Part shown: positions 22,093 through 32,400 of the stretch, in pieces
How positions within the stretch are numbered: the stretch's first letter is position 1
Layout: every line of letters starts with the position of its first letter
Assembly (NCBI GenBank): GCA_044450785.1
Contig: JBIOJM010000072.1
Span: 1 to 33,209, forward strand
Direction: 5' to 3'
DNA: 33,209 nt
Origin: JBIOJM01 sp044450785
GTDB taxonomy: Bacteria > Planctomycetota > Planctomycetia > Isosphaerales > Isosphaeraceae
The notes under the pieces: generated by a model
Database searches by the model: none
Told to the model about the DNA's origin: nothing
Seen by the model: only the letters and a program-made list of their open reading frames with translations
Translations under genes and position numbers: made by a program

Positions 22093-23702
22093 TGCACGAC
22101 AAGACGGAGCCGCCCCCTGGCGTCGAGGAATCCACCGACGACCTCACACGGCTGCACGCGATGGGTTATGCCCAGGAGCTGGCCCGGAAGATGGGGGGGT
22201 TCTCGAACTTCGCGCTGTCCTTTTCGATCATCTGCATCCTGGCCGGCGGAGTCACGTCCTTCCACCTAGGCTTGTGCAGCGTGGGTGGGGCGTCAATCGG
22301 CCTGGGCTGGCCGCTCGTAGGCCTGTTCGCACTGGTGGTTGCCGCCACGATGGGACAGCTTGCATCGACGTTCCCCACCGCCGGCGGAGTCTATCACTGG
22401 GCGGCCATCCTGGGAGGTCGTGACTGGGGCTGGGCCACCGCCTGGTTCAACCTGGTGGGGCTGATCACCGTGTTGGCCGCGATTAACGTCGGGACGTTTC
22501 GCTTCGCGGTGGGGGCGCTCTTCCCCGGCGCGCTGGGGCCGGACCTCGACCTGGCGGCCCAGGCCTTGGGCGTCGTGCTGATCACCGCCTCGCAAGCAGC
22601 GATCAATCACCTGGGCATCGGCACGACTGCCCGCCTGACCGACTTCAGCGGGTACTGGATCCTCGTGGTCGCCGCGGCGCTGACGGTCTGCCTGCTGGCT
22701 TTTGCCCCGAGCCTGGACCCGGCGCGACTCGTCACATTCGAGAACTTCAGCGGCACGCCCGGCGGGCATGTCTGGCCGGCACCGAACGGACTGGCCTTGC
22801 TCTTCGCCCAGGGGCTGCTCTTGCCCGCTTACACGATCACCGGCTTTGACGCTTCGGCGCACGCCGCCGAGGAGACCATCGGCGCGGCGAAGAGTGTTCC
22901 GCGGGGCATCGTCCGTTCGGTCTTGGTATCAGGCGTGGCTGGCTGGATCTTGCTCGGAGCGCTGGTCTTGGCCGCCCCCAATCTGCCAAAGGCTGCCGCG
23001 CAAGGCGAAGGAGCGTTCCTCTCGATCATCCACGGCGTGCTGCCCTGGCCGCTGGGTGTCATGCTGGTCGCCGCGATCGTCCTGGCCCAGTATCTCTGTG
23101 GGCTGGCCACCGTGACCTCGGCCTCGCGGATGGCGTTCGCCTTCGCGCGCGACGGCGGGCTTCCGTTCTCGATGGCCGTGCGCTGGGTCTGCCCCAGGCG
23201 GCGATCGCCGCCGGTGGCGATCTGGGGAGTCGCGGCGGCGTCCGTCCTGTTCACTTTCCATACGCCCGTGTATGCGACAATCACCGCCGTGTGCACCATC
23301 TTCCTCTACGTCTCGTACGTACTGCCGACAGCCCTGGGCGCCTGGGCCTACGGCCGCACCTGGACCGCAATGGGCCCGTGGAACCTTGGACGTTGGTATC
23401 GACCGCTCGCCTTGCTGAGTATCGCGGGATGTGCCGGGCTGATTGTCGTGGGGATGCAGCCTCCCAACCAGCGCTCAACCTGGATTGTGGGAGGGTTTGC
23501 GCTGGTGCTGGCCGCGGCGTGGTTCGGCGTCGCGCGTCATCGTTTCCCCGGCCCGCCCCATATGGCACTCATCGGACAGAGCTGCAGCGAATCGCGCCCC
23601 ATCACGAAAGCCTCGGTGTCCGACAGGAATTCTCCTGTGTCCCGCAGCGATCAAGGCCTCACCAACAGCTCGATCATTGTGGGTGAAGAAGGGCTCCGGT
23701 AG
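22092..23702 (+). CDS. APC-superfamily amino-acid/amine permease, probably for ethanolamine
   Basis: A 536-aa membrane protein with about 12 predicted helices. It resembles the amino acid-choline transporter (ACT/GABA-permease) branch of the APC superfamily. The family opening is GYAQELARKMGGFSNFALSF, followed by PTAGGVYHWAAILGG (helix 2 region), then ITGFDASAHAAEETIGAAKS in the helix 6-7 region, a very conserved stretch. Its ATG overlaps the eutB stop by one base (TGATG), so translation is coupled, and uptake of ethanolamine or a related amine is the natural inference. After RHRFPGPPHMAL the last 40 or so residues (SESRPITKASVSDRNSPVSR) are polar and unlike the family. The next gene, recD, converges 24 bases downstream, where a five-base-stem hairpin (AAGGT/ACCTT, 23715-23728) is all that resembles a terminator. 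Confidence 0.88.
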   Translation: MHDKTEPPPGVEESTDDLTRLHAMGYAQELARKMGGFSNFALSFSIICILAGGVTSFHLGLCSVGGASIGLGWPLVGLFALVVAATMGQLASTFPTAGGVYHWAAILGGRDWGWATAWFNLVGLITVLAAINVGTFRFAVGALFPGALGPDLDLAAQALGVVLITASQAAINHLGIGTTARLTDFSGYWILVVAAALTVCLLAFAPSLDPARLVTFENFSGTPGGHVWPAPNGLALLFAQGLLLPAYTITGFDASAHAAEETIGAAKSVPRGIVRSVLVSGVAGWILLGALVLAAPNLPKAAAQGEGAFLSIIHGVLPWPLGVMLVAAIVLAQYLCGLATVTSASRMAFAFARDGGLPFSMAVRWVCPRRRSPPVAIWGVAAASVLFTFHTPVYATITAVCTIFLYVSYVLPTALGAWAYGRTWTAMGPWNLGRWYRPLALLSIAGCAGLIVVGMQPPNQRSTWIVGGFALVLAAAWFGVARHRFPGPPHMALIGQSCSESRPITKASVSDRNSPVSRSDQGLTNSSIIVGEEGLR

Positions 23703-23726
23703 AACCATAAAACCAAGGTGTTAACC

Positions 23727-25877
23727 TTATCTCTCCAGGCGAACATCATGACCCAGCGGGGGGATTCCGAGCTTCTCGGCGATCCCGGAGTCGCGGGAAA
23801 TCACCCGGGCGATTCCCGACTCGAGTATGTCGCGGCGGCCGACGATGACCGCGCTCGACCGGCTGCGGGTCAGGGCCGTGTAAAGGACCTCTCGAGTGCT
23901 AATCGGCAGATCGCGATCCGGCAGGATGATCGCCACCTGGTCAAACTCCGAGCCCTGCGCCTTGTGGACGGTCATGGCGTAGGAATGCACGAGGACGGGC
24001 CGGAGTGATTCGACGTGAAACGCCACGAAACTGTCGGACCGGGGAAAGATGACCATCAAGTAGACCACGCCTCCATCGGTGACGTTCAGGATGAGCCCCT
24101 GATCGCCGTTGAAGATCATCCGTTTGTAGTCGTTGACCTGCATCATGACCGGTTCGCCCGCGATGAACCCTTCATCTTGCGGCGAGTCAGGCAGACCCTG
24201 AGCACGAAGCTGGAGCGCACGCTGGTCCAAGGCGCGCTGATGGAGCATCGCGTTGACGCGGTCGGACCCGGCTGGCAAGACACGAGTGACACAGAGGATG
24301 CGAAAACCGCTCCAGTGCTCAAACAGCCTGCGGAGCCGCTTCCCGTCATCCTCCGTGAAGCTTCCCTGGACGAGCGCGTACGCGTGACCGGTTAGCTCAT
24401 CAAGATCCGCGAGCGACCCGTGGACATCGCCGCGCCAGCGATCCAGGAACTGATCAAGTACACGCGAACTCTCCGGGGCCGCCAGGAACTCGACCCCTCG
24501 GAACTTGATATCCGTGACCGAGGAGCGTTCCACGACCACTTCATCGCTCGTTCTGGTCGGCGCAAAGACGGGGAGAATTCCCCTGTCGATGTCCTGCGCG
24601 ACGGTGAAGACATTCCGCCCATCGTCATCGTCGCGACGCATCCGATAGCTATGGGTCAACCGGACGCCCCAGGGTCTGACCGGCGCGCCGGCGTTGTCCT
24701 CGGCAAGCAAGTCACGCAGCACCGCGCCGGCCTCGATGGAGGGGAGCTGATGAGCGTCGCCCAGAAGGATGAACCGGGAATCGTCGCGCAGCGACCGGAC
24801 CAAGCGTTCCATCAGGGCCAGGTCGATCATCGAGCCTTCGTCCACGATGACGACGCGCTCGGCCAGACGGTTGTTCTCGTGGTGTAGAAAGCGGCCGGTA
24901 CGACCGGAGTAGCCGAGCAGGCGGTGGAGCGTGCGCGGCTCGGCCAGGTTATCCAGGTCGCGGTCGGCTTCTGCCTTTTCAGCGATTCCCATCAGGCCGG
25001 TCTGGATCGCCTCATTCATGCGGTTGGCAGCCTTGCCGGTCGGCGCCGCCAGGGCGATCTCCTCACAGGTGACACCCAGCCGGTGCAATACTCGGAGGAT
25101 CGAGACGACGATCGTCGTCTTGCCCGTCCCTGGCCCTCCCGAGATGATTGTGACCGGAAAATGCACGGCCGCCCGCACGGCCGCTTGTTGTTCGTCCTTC
25201 AACTCGATGGTCTGACCCTCGCGTACCGTGGGCCGTGAGCACACGTCGCGCAAGACCGCGTCGACTTGCTCTCCGGACCAGCCTGGAATGCCGGTGGCGA
25301 GCCGGCTGTGCATCGCCGCCACGAAGCGATCTTCCAGGTGCAGCATCTTCTGGAGATAGAGGTGTGGGCCGGTGACGACCAGCGGCTTGAACTCATCGGC
25401 CGCGCCGATCAACGCGCCCGCCCGCTCGGAGTCGACCAGCGCCTCCATCAGCCCGGCCGCCTGAGCAGGATCAACGAGTGCGTCGAATCTTGTCGTCGGT
25501 TCGACGTCGCTCAAAAGCCTCCTGGCAAGGTCGAGGCGAAGAGCCTGTCCCCGCTCGCCGCGCCAAGCGATGCGCGTGCTCCCCAGCCGCAGGTGGACCA
25601 GGGCCGCGAGAATCAGCAAGATGAGCGCCTGTCGCTCGACGAGAGTGATATCCGGTTGCCAACGGGCCAGCTCCCACGCGATGAAAGCGATCTCGTCGTC
25701 CAGGTTGTAGAGCGTCCTGAGCGGCTCGCGAACTTGCCCGAGCCAGCCCAGAAGGGCGATCTCGGGCTCGGGTACGGCCGCGGACGGGGATACCGAGCCG
25801 GAGGCGGTTGCCAAACCCACGCGAGTGACAGCCGCCCGCGCGGTCCCGAATGGCGATAGCTCGATCGCACCTTTCAT
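23727..25877 (-). CDS. recD: RecBCD enzyme subunit RecD (exodeoxyribonuclease V alpha)
   Basis: A 716-aa superfamily-1B helicase (5'-3' motor) of the RecBCD double-strand-break repair enzyme. Motifs include Walker A GGPGTGKTT (about residue 250), APTGKAANRM, the Walker B VIVDEGSMIDL, LGDAHQLPSIEAGAVLRDLL, and the C-terminal HSYAMTVHKAQGSEFDQV and YTALTRSRSS. The N-terminal domain (about 1-220), which binds RecC, is present. It is about 100 residues longer than E. coli RecD. The ATG at 25877 overlaps the recB stop by ATGA, so RecD is translated by coupling. It is the last gene of the recC-recB-recD operon. Confidence 0.95.
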   Translation of the reverse strand: MKGAIELSPFGTARAAVTRVGLATASGSVSPSAAVPEPEIALLGWLGQVREPLRTLYNLDDEIAFIAWELARWQPDITLVERQALILLILAALVHLRLGSTRIAWRGERGQALRLDLARRLLSDVEPTTRFDALVDPAQAAGLMEALVDSERAGALIGAADEFKPLVVTGPHLYLQKMLHLEDRFVAAMHSRLATGIPGWSGEQVDAVLRDVCSRPTVREGQTIELKDEQQAAVRAAVHFPVTIISGGPGTGKTTIVVSILRVLHRLGVTCEEIALAAPTGKAANRMNEAIQTGLMGIAEKAEADRDLDNLAEPRTLHRLLGYSGRTGRFLHHENNRLAERVVIVDEGSMIDLALMERLVRSLRDDSRFILLGDAHQLPSIEAGAVLRDLLAEDNAGAPVRPWGVRLTHSYRMRRDDDDGRNVFTVAQDIDRGILPVFAPTRTSDEVVVERSSVTDIKFRGVEFLAAPESSRVLDQFLDRWRGDVHGSLADLDELTGHAYALVQGSFTEDDGKRLRRLFEHWSGFRILCVTRVLPAGSDRVNAMLHQRALDQRALQLRAQGLPDSPQDEGFIAGEPVMMQVNDYKRMIFNGDQGLILNVTDGGVVYLMVIFPRSDSFVAFHVESLRPVLVHSYAMTVHKAQGSEFDQVAIILPDRDLPISTREVLYTALTRSRSSAVIVGRRDILESGIARVISRDSGIAEKLGIPPLGHDVRLER

Positions 25878-28800
25878 GAGTATCCTCTCCAGGGCCGATC
25901 GGCGGATTGCTTGATCTCCGTCTCGTACGAAAGGACTTGGGACCAGCTCGGCCGCCGGAAGTAGATACCCTGACCGATATCGCCGCTGCCGCGCAAACCG
26001 CGCAGGAAGATGTAGATCAGCCCGCCGAATCGGTCCTCGTATTCGGATTCCGAGTGGATCCCGAGGGCCTTCATGAGCGCTAGCACGTAAAGCCTCGCCT
26101 GGAGATCATAGTGCGTGGCGACGTGTTCCCGGACGGTCTCCTGCCCGTACGAGGGAAGGACGTCGCTCTTCCAATCGGCGAAGTAGACCAGGCCGTCATA
26201 CTCGACGACGAGGTCCACGTATCCCTTGATGAACCCTCGCTCGATCACAAGCTTTCCCGGCCTGGGTGCCGAGAGAGGAGGGTGATTCTTCTCCGGATAA
26301 GGGAAGAGGAACTCCATCTCGCGCAAGATTTTTGGGCAATCACACAGTCTGGAGATCGATCGGCCGGGGCAGGTCGGAATCTCGCAGGTCAGGGCACGGT
26401 AGACCATGGCCTCCGCTTCGGAGCGATAGGCCGGGTCGATGTTGTTGTGGGCCATTGCCGCGATGATCACCTCGTCCACCGGCTTGAGCGCGCCCCAGGC
26501 ATCGTGTGTCGGCGCAGTGTCCGGCGAGTCGAAGGGGACCTCCTCGAGTATCTCATGCAGCATCAATCCAGCGGCGATCCCGCCGGGGAGCTCTCGCTCG
26601 AGCGGCGGGGCCGCGAGGACTGGCGGGGCCGCCTCTCGATCCAGCTCCTCTCGACCTAGCGGTACCAGCTCACCCTCGCTGCTCAAATCGCTCTTCATCC
26701 GCGAGTACGATGTGACTTCGTAACCAGCGTGCCTCTTTCGATACTCGCCCAACTCCCCTGAGTAATCACGCCCGTCGAGCGGGACGTATTCCCGCAGCCA
26801 GGAGGCGGGGTCGCGCGCCGCACGATCCAGGTCGTCTGGTCCACCGCCCAGTGGCTGATCCCGGAACGGCACGATCTGGAACAGGTGCCTTTTGCCCGAG
26901 CTTTCCAGCCCGATCTCCACCTCGAGGAGCCGCTTGTTGACACGTGCGTAACCGCCGTCCCACCGATCGCTCCAGAATTCGCCCGGGACCAGCGGCAAAT
27001 AGAGCCTGGCCTTGGCCCGTGTCATCGCCACGTAGAAGAGCCGTTGCTCCTCCAGCTTGCGTTCGCGAATGGCTTGCTCCTTGGCCGATTGAGTGTCTCC
27101 GATGAAAAGAACTCGCTCTTGCTTCTCGTGATACTCGTGGAGCCCGCCGGAGGGAAACGCGGTGAACCCTCCATAAACGAAGACGACGGCTGCTTGCAGG
27201 CCTTTGCTTTTATGGATGGTCATGATCTGGACGGCGGTGCGGTCGGTCTCGAGGCGCTGAACGTTGCCATCCTCGCCGGGGGGCTTGCGCGTCCCATGGA
27301 TATAGGCGCCCAGGGTCGCGACCAGGTCGGCCAGCTCGCAGCCGGTATCGCGCGCGTCTTCCAGCAGGATCTCGAAAAGGTGCAGGTAATTCGTCAGCGC
27401 CCGCTCATTGTCCTCGAGGAACAACTCCCGGCGAATGATGCCGCTGTCATCAAGAATCCGATTGAACAGCTTCTCGAAGCGACGCCGGCCCGCAAGCTCG
27501 TTCCACTCGCGCAGTCGCTCCACGAGCGGGTGCGAGTCAGGCACATCAGCCAGGGCTGGTAGGTCAGCCAGCGGAACAGCGAAGAACGGCGTGATCCAGG
27601 CACGCCCGCGCTGCCCGGGATCGGCGGGGTCGTCGATTGCCGCCAGCAAGTCGAGGACCTCGCGAGCTTCGGAGGTCTGAAACAACCCGTCCTGTTTGTA
27701 GAAGGCGAATGGCACATCGGCTTCGCGGAGCGCATGCGAAATCGCCAGGCCATCCTTGTTGGTTGCCGTGAGGACGAACACGTCTTTCGGCTCGATGAGC
27801 TGCGTCGTCCCCTCGGGCCCGAACTTGAGCCGTCGTCCCTCCGAGAAAAGCAAGTCTCTGGCCTCCCGCGCAATCTGGCGGACCAGCCGCCGGCGCAGTT
27901 CGCCGATCGTGAGCTTCTCACCCTTGGGCTCGACTTTCAGCAGATAAATGGGAATGGCCCGAGTGCCGTCAGCCTCTTCCGCGACCAGCTTCTGGCCCGC
28001 CTTGACGGGCACGTCGTAGCGGATCGGACCATCGAAGAACGGCTCACTGGCCGAGCCGTCGAGGATGTGGTTGTAGGCGTCGATCATTTCACGAGTCGAG
28101 CGAAAGTTACTGGCAAGTGGAATGCGCGGTGTGCCGGACTTTTCCACAACGTCGCGAGCCGCCTGGTAGGTGACGACGTCGGCCCCGCGGAACCCGTAGA
28201 TCGCCTGTTTGGGATCGCCGATCAGGTAGGCGATGTTTCGGCCGCCGCTCTCGACGAACACGCGGTGGAAGAAGGACCACTGGAGCTCGTCGGTATCCTG
28301 GAACTCGTCGATCAGAGCAAAGCGGTATCGCTCGCGCAACGCTCCGACCAATTCCGCACCGCGCGGGCCCTTGATCGCCTGGGCGACGCCCGAGATGAGC
28401 TCGTCGTAATCGAACTGACCGGTCGCGGACTTCTGACGTTCGAGAGCCTCACGCACCATCGGCAAGCAGGTCTGGACCATCGCGGCCTCGAGCGAGACGA
28501 GCCCGTCTTTCAACCGCATGATCGCCTCGGCGATCTGCATCGCGCGTTCGTCGCCCAGAGCAAGACCGCGTACGCGGCTGTCAATGAACTCAACGGTTTC
28601 CTGAAATTCCTCGTCCAGCACAATTTGCCAGTCGCGATTCGATCCACGGATCAAACCCGAGAGAGTCGTCAGCCGAGTGACGATCGCTTTGATGGTGCCA
28701 CCATGAACCTTCACTCCCTTGAGCGCCTTCTGGAACCGCTCGGCTTCCCCTTGCAGGTCGATCTCGAAGAGAGGGCTGATGTCGATCTCGCGCCGGAGGG

Positions 28801-29425
28801 CGTCGATGGAAAAGGCGGGGCGTATCAGTCGCCGCGATGCATGGCACTTGTAAAGGAGGTCTTCCAGCCCTTCGACGCCATCGCCGGTCTGCTTGAGCCA
28901 GAGTGCAAGCAGGTCGGCCGGCCCACCGGGCCGGCGGGCGAGCGACCTGCGCAAGACCTGCTTGAACGCGCGGTCGAACAGCGCGCGACCATCTTCCAGT
29001 GTTCCCGCAAAGAGCCGGCCGTTGTCAAAAGCGTGCTCGGTCAGGACACGGCCGAAGAAGCCGTGGATCGTGCCGATCGACGCCGCGTCGAATGCGAACA
29101 AGGCCCGGCTCAGCCGCCGCCTCGCCTCCTCGTCGATCCACCAGACCCCTCCGGGTTTCTCGTGTTGACACCTCGTTTCCCGGCAGGAGTCGCCGAGGAT
29201 CTCCTCAATCTTGGATCGAATCCGCTGGCGAAGCTCGGTGGCCGCGCGCTCCGTGAAGGTCAGGACGAGGATCTTGTCCAGCGACACACCATCACGCACC
29301 AAGAGCTCGACGACCATGTTTTCAATCGTGTACGTCTTGCCCGTGCCGGCGGACGCCTCGATCACGGCGTGTCGGTCGCGCGGGATGTTCTCCAGGATCG
29401 AGGGCCTGGGATAGTGCTCGGTCAT
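25874..29425 (-). CDS. recB: RecBCD enzyme subunit RecB (helicase-nuclease)
   Basis: 1183 aa, almost the same as E. coli RecB (1180). The N-terminal UvrD-type helicase has Walker A EASAGTGKT (residues 23-31), VLTFTERAATELRQRI, Walker B LIDEFQDTDELQW (about residue 373), SNFRSTREMIDAYN, the motif-V HKSKGLQAAVVFVYG and motif-VI FYVAMTRAKARLYLP. The C-terminal nuclease domain carries the RecB-type active site GYVDLV and YFADWKSD (about residue 1080), followed by GLIYIFLRGL. As part of RecBCD it unwinds and degrades broken DNA ends and is expected to load RecA. It overlaps recC and recD by ATGA at each end. All catalytic motifs are intact, so the complex should be active. Confidence 0.96.
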   Translation of the reverse strand: MTEHYPRPSILENIPRDRHAVIEASAGTGKTYTIENMVVELLVRDGVSLDKILVLTFTERAATELRQRIRSKIEEILGDSCRETRCQHEKPGGVWWIDEEARRRLSRALFAFDAASIGTIHGFFGRVLTEHAFDNGRLFAGTLEDGRALFDRAFKQVLRRSLARRPGGPADLLALWLKQTGDGVEGLEDLLYKCHASRRLIRPAFSIDALRREIDISPLFEIDLQGEAERFQKALKGVKVHGGTIKAIVTRLTTLSGLIRGSNRDWQIVLDEEFQETVEFIDSRVRGLALGDERAMQIAEAIMRLKDGLVSLEAAMVQTCLPMVREALERQKSATGQFDYDELISGVAQAIKGPRGAELVGALRERYRFALIDEFQDTDELQWSFFHRVFVESGGRNIAYLIGDPKQAIYGFRGADVVTYQAARDVVEKSGTPRIPLASNFRSTREMIDAYNHILDGSASEPFFDGPIRYDVPVKAGQKLVAEEADGTRAIPIYLLKVEPKGEKLTIGELRRRLVRQIAREARDLLFSEGRRLKFGPEGTTQLIEPKDVFVLTATNKDGLAISHALREADVPFAFYKQDGLFQTSEAREVLDLLAAIDDPADPGQRGRAWITPFFAVPLADLPALADVPDSHPLVERLREWNELAGRRRFEKLFNRILDDSGIIRRELFLEDNERALTNYLHLFEILLEDARDTGCELADLVATLGAYIHGTRKPPGEDGNVQRLETDRTAVQIMTIHKSKGLQAAVVFVYGGFTAFPSGGLHEYHEKQERVLFIGDTQSAKEQAIRERKLEEQRLFYVAMTRAKARLYLPLVPGEFWSDRWDGGYARVNKRLLEVEIGLESSGKRHLFQIVPFRDQPLGGGPDDLDRAARDPASWLREYVPLDGRDYSGELGEYRKRHAGYEVTSYSRMKSDLSSEGELVPLGREELDREAAPPVLAAPPLERELPGGIAAGLMLHEILEEVPFDSPDTAPTHDAWGALKPVDEVIIAAMAHNNIDPAYRSEAEAMVYRALTCEIPTCPGRSISRLCDCPKILREMEFLFPYPEKNHPPLSAPRPGKLVIERGFIKGYVDLVVEYDGLVYFADWKSDVLPSYGQETVREHVATHYDLQARLYVLALMKALGIHSESEYEDRFGGLIYIFLRGLRGSGDIGQGIYFRRPSWSQVLSYETEIKQSADRPWRGYS

Positions 29426-32400
29426 CCGTCCATTCCTCCCGAGTCGCGGAACAAGCCGAAGCGGCGCTCGATGATCTCACGCGCCTTGTCTTCATCGAGC
29501 GGGTCGTACTGCTCAAAATTCGGCACCGGACCATACCGGGAGCTACACGATTCGCGGTCGTCTTCCTTCATTCGTTCGACGCTCGATTCAATGGACGTCT
29601 TCTTCTCCCCCAGATACTTGAACACAGCCTCGCAGGGGAGGAGATAGGCATGGGGACCGCTCAACAGATCGGCGAGCAGGTTGGTCAAGAACTTCCGTGC
29701 ACGTTCCTCATCGATTCCGTGGAATGTCCGGCGGTATTTCGAGGAGTCGCCATTGATCTTGGTCGTGATGATATGGGCATGATACGCGGCCGGGTTGTGG
29801 TGGCCGGGAAGCATGCTGAGGATCACGGCGTCGAGGAAGCCGGCGAGAAAGTCCTTGTCCTTGACGGTGTCTCGGACCACGAGAGTCATCGATGCCGGTA
29901 GTTCAGGTGATACGATCTCGGTGCGGCCGAAGAGCTCGACGCGGACGGTCCGAGGCCCGTCAGGGCCATTGGCGAGCGGAACATCGATCGGGATGGCGCT
30001 CTCGAGCCGGTCGACTTGCTCGTCTTCGCTGGCGCGCCCGAACCGATAAATGCTGAACCGCCCGGCTCCGAGTAGGCCGCCTCGCCACGCCGATTCATGC
30101 CAGGCGGCCAGGCAGTTGAGGTGCCGGCCGCGCTCGGCGTCGCCGAAGAGGCCGACGGGCATCAGCCCGCGCCTTGTCCGCGACTCGACTCGCGGGTCGT
30201 AAAGCGGCTCGAACCACGCCGCATCGCCGCTCTGCACGTCTCGACCGAGCGCGTCGAGGAAAACCTCCCGGAGCAAGACCGTCTCGCCCAGCCGCCCCGT
30301 GACGAACGGCTCGTCCTCACGCGCAGCCTCGTCCTCTTCGTCGTCCTCGGGGAGCCGGAGCATCTGCCGCGCCCAGCCTTGGAGCGGACACTCCAGGAAC
30401 CGCCGCAGGTCGCGGAACGAGACGGAGATGCTCTGCGCCGGTGCGGGGCTTGCCTTGCCGCCGTCAAGGGGGCAAAGGCCCAGCCAGCCGGCCATTGGCC
30501 CGTTGAGCTGGCGCAGCGATTCCAGCGTCAGCCGGGGTGACCCCTTGCAGTGTTTGCGCAGTTCGTCGCGAAGCTTGCGAGCCTTCCATTCGCTCCATGC
30601 CGCAAGCGAGAAATTGGGCGGAATCGGCGTTGGTGCCCCACCACCCGCCTTGTCAGGGAAATACGATTCATCGTAGCGCCGCAGCGGCTGCTTCTTGACC
30701 CAGACATCCGATGGTTTGCCCGCTTGCCCCTGATGAAGCTGTCTCATCAGCTCGTGCACGACCGGCGAAGGTTCCAGGTCTTCGCCCGTCTGCGAGTCGC
30801 GCGCCACGTATGACAAGTAGAGCCGGTCGCGCGCACAAGCCAGGGTCTCGAGGAAGAGATACTTGTCGCGTTCGCGCGGATTGACGTCGCCGGCGCGGTG
30901 GTGGGCGAGCGTCAGGTCGAGCGGGTCGGGCCCCTCGGCGGCCGGGAATCGGCCCTCGCCCAGCCCGCACAAAAAGACCACGCGGAACGGCAGCGAGCGC
31001 ATCGCCAGCAGCGGTGAGACCACCACACCGTCGGCAAGGTAATGGCCCCTCGTCCCGGCCAGACCTTGCAGGGCCTCGCGCAGGCTTTCACACGCGATCC
31101 GGTAACCGAGCTTGCGGCCGGTGACGTCGAGGTTTTGCAGGTCATGAATCTTTTGGAGGCAAACCGATAAGGCTCGCCCGTCGGCATCATTGTCCGCGGC
31201 GAGGTAGGTATGAACCATGCCAGCGAAAAACGCGGACCACTCGGTCATCGTCGATTGAGCCAACCGCGCGAAGCGGGCGTCGGCCACCAACGATTGCACC
31301 AGTATGAGCAGCCGAGCGGCTGAAGCCAGCGAATCGGCCGGCTGATCGTGCGGTAGGTAGTCCAGATCACCCAGGCGAAAGGCCCGATCGTCGCCGTTGT
31401 GCGGGCCGGTCATGAAAGCACCCAGCACCAGCCGGCGCAGGCCCTGCTCCCAGTGGAACAGCTCGCGGTCGATGTACGTACCGGCATGGTCGGTATGATC
31501 GGCTCCGTGCACGATCTCCAGCTCCAGGCACCAGTCGTGCCACTGGCCGGCATCCGCTTCGGGAAACCGCGCACACACCGCCGGATGGGTCAGAATCTTC
31601 AGCAGCTCGGGACGGGTGAACTCGCCCAGCGGCAGCGCCAGCAGCAGGAGCACGGCCTCGATCACCCGGCATTCGCCGGCCAGTGGCAGGTCCACCATGT
31701 TGAAAGGAATGCCGTGCAAATCCTCGAAGACCGCGCGAAAATGAGACTGGTAGGCCAGGCGATTCACCACGTCGGCCAGGAGTACGGCAATATCGGGGAA
31801 CCGGAGCCGATCGGGTGAGGAACCGTGCCGGTGTTCGTCCTCGCGGATCAAGCGCCAGATCTCGTTGGCGACGAATTCCGCCTCGCGCCGGATGCCGGGA
31901 CAGGCAACGATCACCAGGCTCTCGTCGGGCTTACTGGGTGCGTCACTCTCCGGCGAGCGCTGCAGGATCTCGCGCTGAAGACGGCCCAGAATCGTTGCCT
32001 GCTTGCTGGGCGCGAAGTCGGGCCGGAAGTCAGCGCCGGCAATCTCGTCGAACATCCAGAAGAACTCTCGCCCCGGGCCGCTCCAGTGCGCGACGATCGG
32101 CAGGTCGTCCGGCGAAATGGCATCGCCGTGTTCCGCCCCACTCCACCTCCTTGACCCTCGCCGGGAGAAACGAGGACCGCTCTTGGATTCCAACCCGAGG
32201 GAGGCGAGATCCTCCCGAAACTCGATGAAGGGGGCGACGGTGTAGATATGGATGACGGACCGCTGATGGAGGCGCTCGATCATCTCGTGGAGTCCGCGCC
32301 ACATATAAGAGAAGCCAAAGAGGTGGACTTCGCGGGGCGAGTCAAATCCGGCTTCATCCAGGAAGCCGAATAACTCCAAGGGCAGGATCCAGCGGATGCC

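Noticed and set aside
23715..23728. Hairpin as bidirectional terminator between the permease and recD
   Set aside because: The stem is only five bases and has no T-run on either strand; it is too weak to call.
27734..29647. 637-codon plus-strand open frame
   Set aside because: Antisense to recB and the end of recC, whose motifs are complete. No family-like sequence in the frame.
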